The notes under the pieces were generated by a model that saw only the letters and a list, made by a program, of their open reading frames with translations, searched no databases and was not told the DNA's origin. 64,000 nucleotides of DNA from Pontibacterium granulatum. Its GTDB lineage: Bacteria > Pseudomonadota > Gammaproteobacteria > Pseudomonadales > Balneatricaceae. Shown here piece by piece: positions 60,809-64,000 of this stretch; position 1 is the first letter of the stretch; every line of letters starts with the position of its first letter. The position numbers were made by a program, and so were the translations under genes. The stretch lies in assembly GCF_029961155.1 (NCBI RefSeq), contig NZ_JASBRH010000021.1:1-64000 (forward strand). Direction: 5' to 3'.

Positions 60809-62887
60809 TTATTGTCGCGCAGCTGTAAATTTTTGTGTGAAAACAACCATATCCATCAGGATGCGGCCACTTTCTTCGAGCATTGCTTCTGACTGAGGAT
60901 TAATTGGTCGTCCCTGAGCGTCTTTCTCAAGCTCATCTTCCAGTTCAGACAGTTTGCTGATTGGTTTCAGGCCTTTTTTGGCACGACGACGATTCTCGCT
61001 TTCAAGCTGCCATGCTTCAGATTCAGTGCGTTCTCGTTTAAGCGTTTCTTCGCGCAAAGAAATTAGGTTTTTCTCGCGGCGTTTCTCAAGTTCGAAAACC
61101 TGTTCTTGCATGAACTGGAAGTCCGGGTTCGTGCTGATGCGTTCCTGGTGTCGCTGGACCAAGGGTTTCAGGAATGAAGAAGCACCGATAAATGCACCGT
61201 GCGGCTGTTTTGGCACTTTGTCCCAAACCAAGGCTCCGTCCAGTGCGCTTTCGCCGATCTCTTCATGGTCGTAGAGGGTCGGGAAGCTGATGTCAGGAAT
61301 TACGCCTTTATGCTGGGTGCTGTCACCGGAAATTCGGTAGAACTTGGCGTTGGTCAGTTTGAGCTGGCCGTGCTGCAGTGGCTGCAGCGTTTGTACAGTG
61401 CCTTTACCAAATGTCTGGCCGCCAATCACGATCGCACGCTGGTAGTCCTGCATGGCGCCCGCGAAGATTTCGGAAGCGGATGCAGAGAGGCGGTTAACCA
61501 TCACGGCCATTGGGCCGGAGTAGGCGATCTTCGGATTACGATCGCCGAGTACGCGGATATAACCTTCCTGGTCACGGATCTGAACGGTAGGGCCGCGGTT
61601 GATAAACAGGCCAACCAGTTCGTTTGCCTCACGCAGGGAACCGCCGCCGTTGTCGCGGAGATCGATGATCAGCCCGTGAATACCTTCTTGTTTCAGTTCG
61701 GTGATGAGTTTTTCTACGTCACGGGTGGTGCTTTTGTAGTCTTTCTCGCCACGCTGGAGGGCGGCAAAGTCGATGTAGAAGGTTGGGATCTCGATTACAC
61801 CCAGTTTGACTGTCTGGTCCTGGTAGTCGAGTTCCAGAATGCGTTTCTGTGCGGATTGTTCTTCCAGTTTTACTTTGTTGCGGATGATGCGAATGGTGCG
61901 AAGTGGAGCATCCTCAGCATCGGAGGAGCGTACCTGCAGGCGAACTACGGAGTCTTTGGGGCCGCGGATCTTTTGAACCACGTCATCCAAGCGCCAGCCA
62001 ACTACATCTTCAATCTCGCCTTCATCACCCTGACCGACACCCAGGATCAGGTCTGAGGCTTTAAGTTGGCCGGTTTTTTCCGCAGGCCCTGCAGGTACTA
62101 ACCGAACGATTTTGGTGAATTCATCCTCGCTTTGCAGTACCGCGCCGATGCCTTCCAGCGACAGGCTCATATTGATCTGGAAGTTTTCCGAGCGGCGTGG
62201 TGAGAAGTACTGCGTATGCGGATCGTACTGGGAGGTCAGTGCATTGGCATAACTCTGGAAAACGTCTTCGTTGTTAACCTGTTCGGTACGGTTAAGCTGG
62301 TTTTTGTATCGCTTGATCAAGATCTCTTTAGCTTCATCAACGGTTTTGTCAGCCAGTTTCAGGCTGAGCAACGCGCTTTTGATGCGTTTACGCCACAGAT
62401 CATCCATGGCGGCGCGATCTAACATCCAAGGTGACTCAGAACGGTCAGCTTCCAGTGTTTCGTCGCGATCGAAATCGAAGGCAAACCCGTTTTCCAGCAG
62501 ATCAAGCGCATAGGTCAGGCGTTCACGGTTGCGCGCCTGGTAGGTGTTGAAAATCTCGTATGCTGCGGTCAGGTCACCATTAAGCAGGTCATCGTCCAGT
62601 TGGGTGCGATAATGCTGGAAACTATCGACATCACTGGCGTAAAGGTAGCTGCGGGACGGGTCCAGATCCTCCAGGTACTTGTCCAATAACTTGCTCGATA
62701 GGGCATCGTCGACGGCCATCTGTTTATAGTGTCCGAGCTTGAGGGACTCCATAATCTCGACGATGGTGTTCTTGTGGTCCGGCTCGGCATGCAAAGGACC
62801 TTGAGTCAGTGCCGATGCCGTATAGAAAGGAATAAGAGCAGAGAAGCTTACGGCTACTAAAAGCCTGGAGAGCGTTTTACGCATCAT
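60809..62887 (-). CDS. prc: Periplasmic carboxy-terminal (tail-specific) protease
   Basis: A 692-residue S41 protease. The ATG 62887 gives a normal signal peptide (KTLSRLLVAVSFSALIP, cleavage near ASA). An ATG at 62962 would add 25 unrelated residues. The PDZ domain (about 225-315) shows LSLEGIGAVLQSEDE and GPAEKTGQLKASDLILGVG. The Ser-Lys dyad is in VNRLSASASEIFAGAMQDY and FGKGTVQTL. The C-terminal DUF3340 region ends the protein. It cleaves periplasmic proteins at their C-termini and helps process peptidoglycan enzymes in related bacteria. Confidence 0.95.
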   Translation of the reverse strand: MMRKTLSRLLVAVSFSALIPFYTASALTQGPLHAEPDHKNTIVEIMESLKLGHYKQMAVDDALSSKLLDKYLEDLDPSRSYLYASDVDSFQHYRTQLDDDLLNGDLTAAYEIFNTYQARNRERLTYALDLLENGFAFDFDRDETLEADRSESPWMLDRAAMDDLWRKRIKSALLSLKLADKTVDEAKEILIKRYKNQLNRTEQVNNEDVFQSYANALTSQYDPHTQYFSPRRSENFQINMSLSLEGIGAVLQSEDEFTKIVRLVPAGPAEKTGQLKASDLILGVGQGDEGEIEDVVGWRLDDVVQKIRGPKDSVVRLQVRSSDAEDAPLRTIRIIRNKVKLEEQSAQKRILELDYQDQTVKLGVIEIPTFYIDFAALQRGEKDYKSTTRDVEKLITELKQEGIHGLIIDLRDNGGGSLREANELVGLFINRGPTVQIRDQEGYIRVLGDRNPKIAYSGPMAVMVNRLSASASEIFAGAMQDYQRAIVIGGQTFGKGTVQTLQPLQHGQLKLTNAKFYRISGDSTQHKGVIPDISFPTLYDHEEIGESALDGALVWDKVPKQPHGAFIGASSFLKPLVQRHQERISTNPDFQFMQEQVFELEKRREKNLISLREETLKRERTESEAWQLESENRRRAKKGLKPISKLSELEDELEKDAQGRPINPQSEAMLEESGRILMDMVVFTQKFTAARQ

Positions 62888-63103
62888 ACTGTAGATACAC
62901 CCGATACACCGGTTACATTGTTGTTCTGTATGACATGAGTAAACAGAGCTGAGTTCCATCACGACGTCGGGGGATATTTCTCAGCAAACGAGCAACACAG
63001 CATTGTTCGCAGAATCTCAAATCATTCCTGAGTTTAGACATGAGGCCAGCTGTTGTAAAATCAAGCAGTTATTAGGACGGATTCCGTTGTTAGGTTTGTG
63101 AAT

Positions 63104-63619
63104 ATGAAAAAACTGTTCGGATTGGTTTTGGTGTCTGCACTGCTGGTGACAGGGTGTGGGGAGAGTGAAGAGGAAAAACGCTTCCGTGCGGAGTTGATCG
63201 ATAAGGCGCTAAATGACGAAACCCGCAAGCAGGGTGAAGCTTTCTTGGCGCAGAATGCGAAGCGTGAAGGCGTCAATACCATGCCTTCGGGGGTGCAATA
63301 CGAGATTGTGCAGGCCGGTACCGGTCGTTCACCGCGTATTCTGGATACCGTGGTCGTGAACTATGAGGGCAAGCGGGTTGATGATGTGGTCTTTGATAGC
63401 TCTTATAAAAGAGGCAAGCCTTCCGAGTTTCCGTTGAAGAATGTGATTCGCGGTTGGAAAGAGGCGCTGCCTAAAATGAAAGAGGGAGGTGTCTGGAACA
63501 TCTACGTGCCTGCTGATCTGGCATACGGTGCGACCAGTCCAAACAAAACCATCCCGGCAAACTCAGCGTTGATCTTTAAGATTGAACTGCTGGAAGTAAA
63601 AGAATCTGTAGCGGAGTAA
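63104..63619 (+). CDS. FKBP-type peptidyl-prolyl isomerase lipoprotein
   Basis: A 171-residue protein with a lipobox LLVTGC (Cys about residue 18), so it is a membrane-anchored lipoprotein. The FKBP domain begins [19 protein letters not shown] and shows [43 protein letters not shown] and IPADLAYG-type [12 protein letters not shown]. It catalyses proline isomerisation of envelope proteins. A GTG two codons upstream (63098) is an alternative start. It is divergent from prc across about 215 bp. Confidence 0.92.
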   Translation: MKKLFGLVLVSALLVTGCGESEEEKRFRAELIDKALNDETRKQGEAFLAQNAKREGVNTMPSGVQYEIVQAGTGRSPRILDTVVVNYEGKRVDDVVFDSSYKRGKPSEFPLKNVIRGWKEALPKMKEGGVWNIYVPADLAYGATSPNKTIPANSALIFKIELLEVKESVAE

Positions 63620-63623
63620 TGCG

Positions 63624-64000
63624 ATGAGTCAGGCACAATTTAATGAATCGTTGGTAGAGTTTCTGTCTGAATCCACCACGCCGTTCCATGCGGTAAACGC
63701 GATGGAAAACCGTCTTGCCGATGCAGGCTTTAAAGCGCTGCAAGAAGGTGACAGCTGGCGTGTTGAAGCGGGTGGTCGTTACTACGTGGTACGCAATGGT
63801 TCTTCCATCATTGCCTGGGTCATGCCTAAGGGGGCTGCCGAAGAGAGCGGATTCCGTATGGTGGGTGCCCATACCGACTCTCCTTGTTTGAAGGTGAAAC
63901 CATCCCCTGAAATCCACAATAACGGTTATTTCCAGCTGGGTGTGGAAGTATACGGCGGTGTGTTGCTGAACCCTTGGTTTGACCGAGATCTCTCGATAGC
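63624..64000 (+). CDS. apeB: M18-family aminopeptidase (ApeB-like), 5' part
   Basis: The coding frame starts at ATG 63624, seven bases after GCGGAG and four bases after the FKBP stop, and runs off the window. The first 125 residues include [12 protein letters not shown] near the start, [14 protein letters not shown] with the zinc-ligand His and Asp, and [14 protein letters not shown]. These match M18 aspartyl aminopeptidases (aminopeptidase 2). It is a cytoplasmic zinc exopeptidase. Confidence 0.93.
   Translation, partial: MSQAQFNESLVEFLSESTTPFHAVNAMENRLADAGFKALQEGDSWRVEAGGRYYVVRNGSSIIAWVMPKGAAEESGFRMVGAHTDSPCLKVKPSPEIHNNGYFQLGVEVYGGVLLNPWFDRDLSI

Overview
The window reads as chromosomal DNA of a gammaproteobacterium. 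The mix of a LuxP-type receptor, LapD/LapG, a Vibrio-VPS-like polysaccharide export set, a PutA without the DNA-binding domain and an isolated rpsA suggests a marine, Oceanospirillaceae-like organism. That placement is inference. No rRNA, tRNA, CRISPR array or prophage was seen.

Layout. (1) 0-2.9 kb: electron-transfer flavoprotein alpha and ETF-ubiquinone oxidoreductase, closed by a strong terminator. (2) 2.9-5.5 kb: a LuxR-type regulator with a degenerate receiver, and an AraC-type regulator divergent from a periplasmic double SnoaL-like protein. (3) 5.7-9.5 kb: a LuxP-like AI-2 receptor coupled to a membrane PAS-GGDEF-EAL protein instead of a histidine kinase. (4) 9.5-11.5 kb: a tight minus-strand pair of a Clp1/Grc3-like polynucleotide kinase and an RNase Z-like hydrolase. 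(5) 11.7-19.8 kb: an EamA exporter, an Lrp-type regulator, putP and putA, i.e. proline uptake and oxidation feeding electrons to the quinone pool. (6) 20-25.5 kb: a large repeat array, a beta-barrel protein, a three-part Ala-rich secreted repeat protein, and an MFS transporter with a His-rich tail. (7) 26-31 kb, minus strand: LapD, LapG, an O-antigen ligase/polymerase-like protein and a small Ala/Gln repeat protein. (8) 32-56.5 kb: a long exopolysaccharide locus. It holds the initiating phosphotransferase, WecB/WecC (UDP-ManNAcA), Wzy, Wzx, acyltransferase, glycosyltransferases, ManC, GalE, a beta-CASP nuclease with a VanZ-like protein, an outer-membrane barrel, Wza-, Wzc- and PHP-phosphatase-type export control, and a VpsP-like protein. 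(9) 56.8-64 kb: a REP-associated tyrosine transposase (RAYT), rpsA, a coiled-coil protein with the Prc protease, an FKBP lipoprotein and the start of an M18 aminopeptidase.

Themes. Cyclic-di-GMP and biofilm control tie together the LuxP/GGDEF-EAL pair, LapD/LapG and the exopolysaccharide locus. A second theme is the density of GTAG-headed palindromic repeats: about 35 copies of one double-hairpin family plus at least two further families. They form four tandem arrays with periods of about 90, 153, 150 and 97 bp. The single RAYT gene at 56.8 kb is the natural candidate for their mobilisation. The most unusual coding signals are the LuxP to c-di-GMP pairing, the Clp1-like kinase/RNase Z-like operon and the tripartite Ala-rich secreted protein with its barrel partner.
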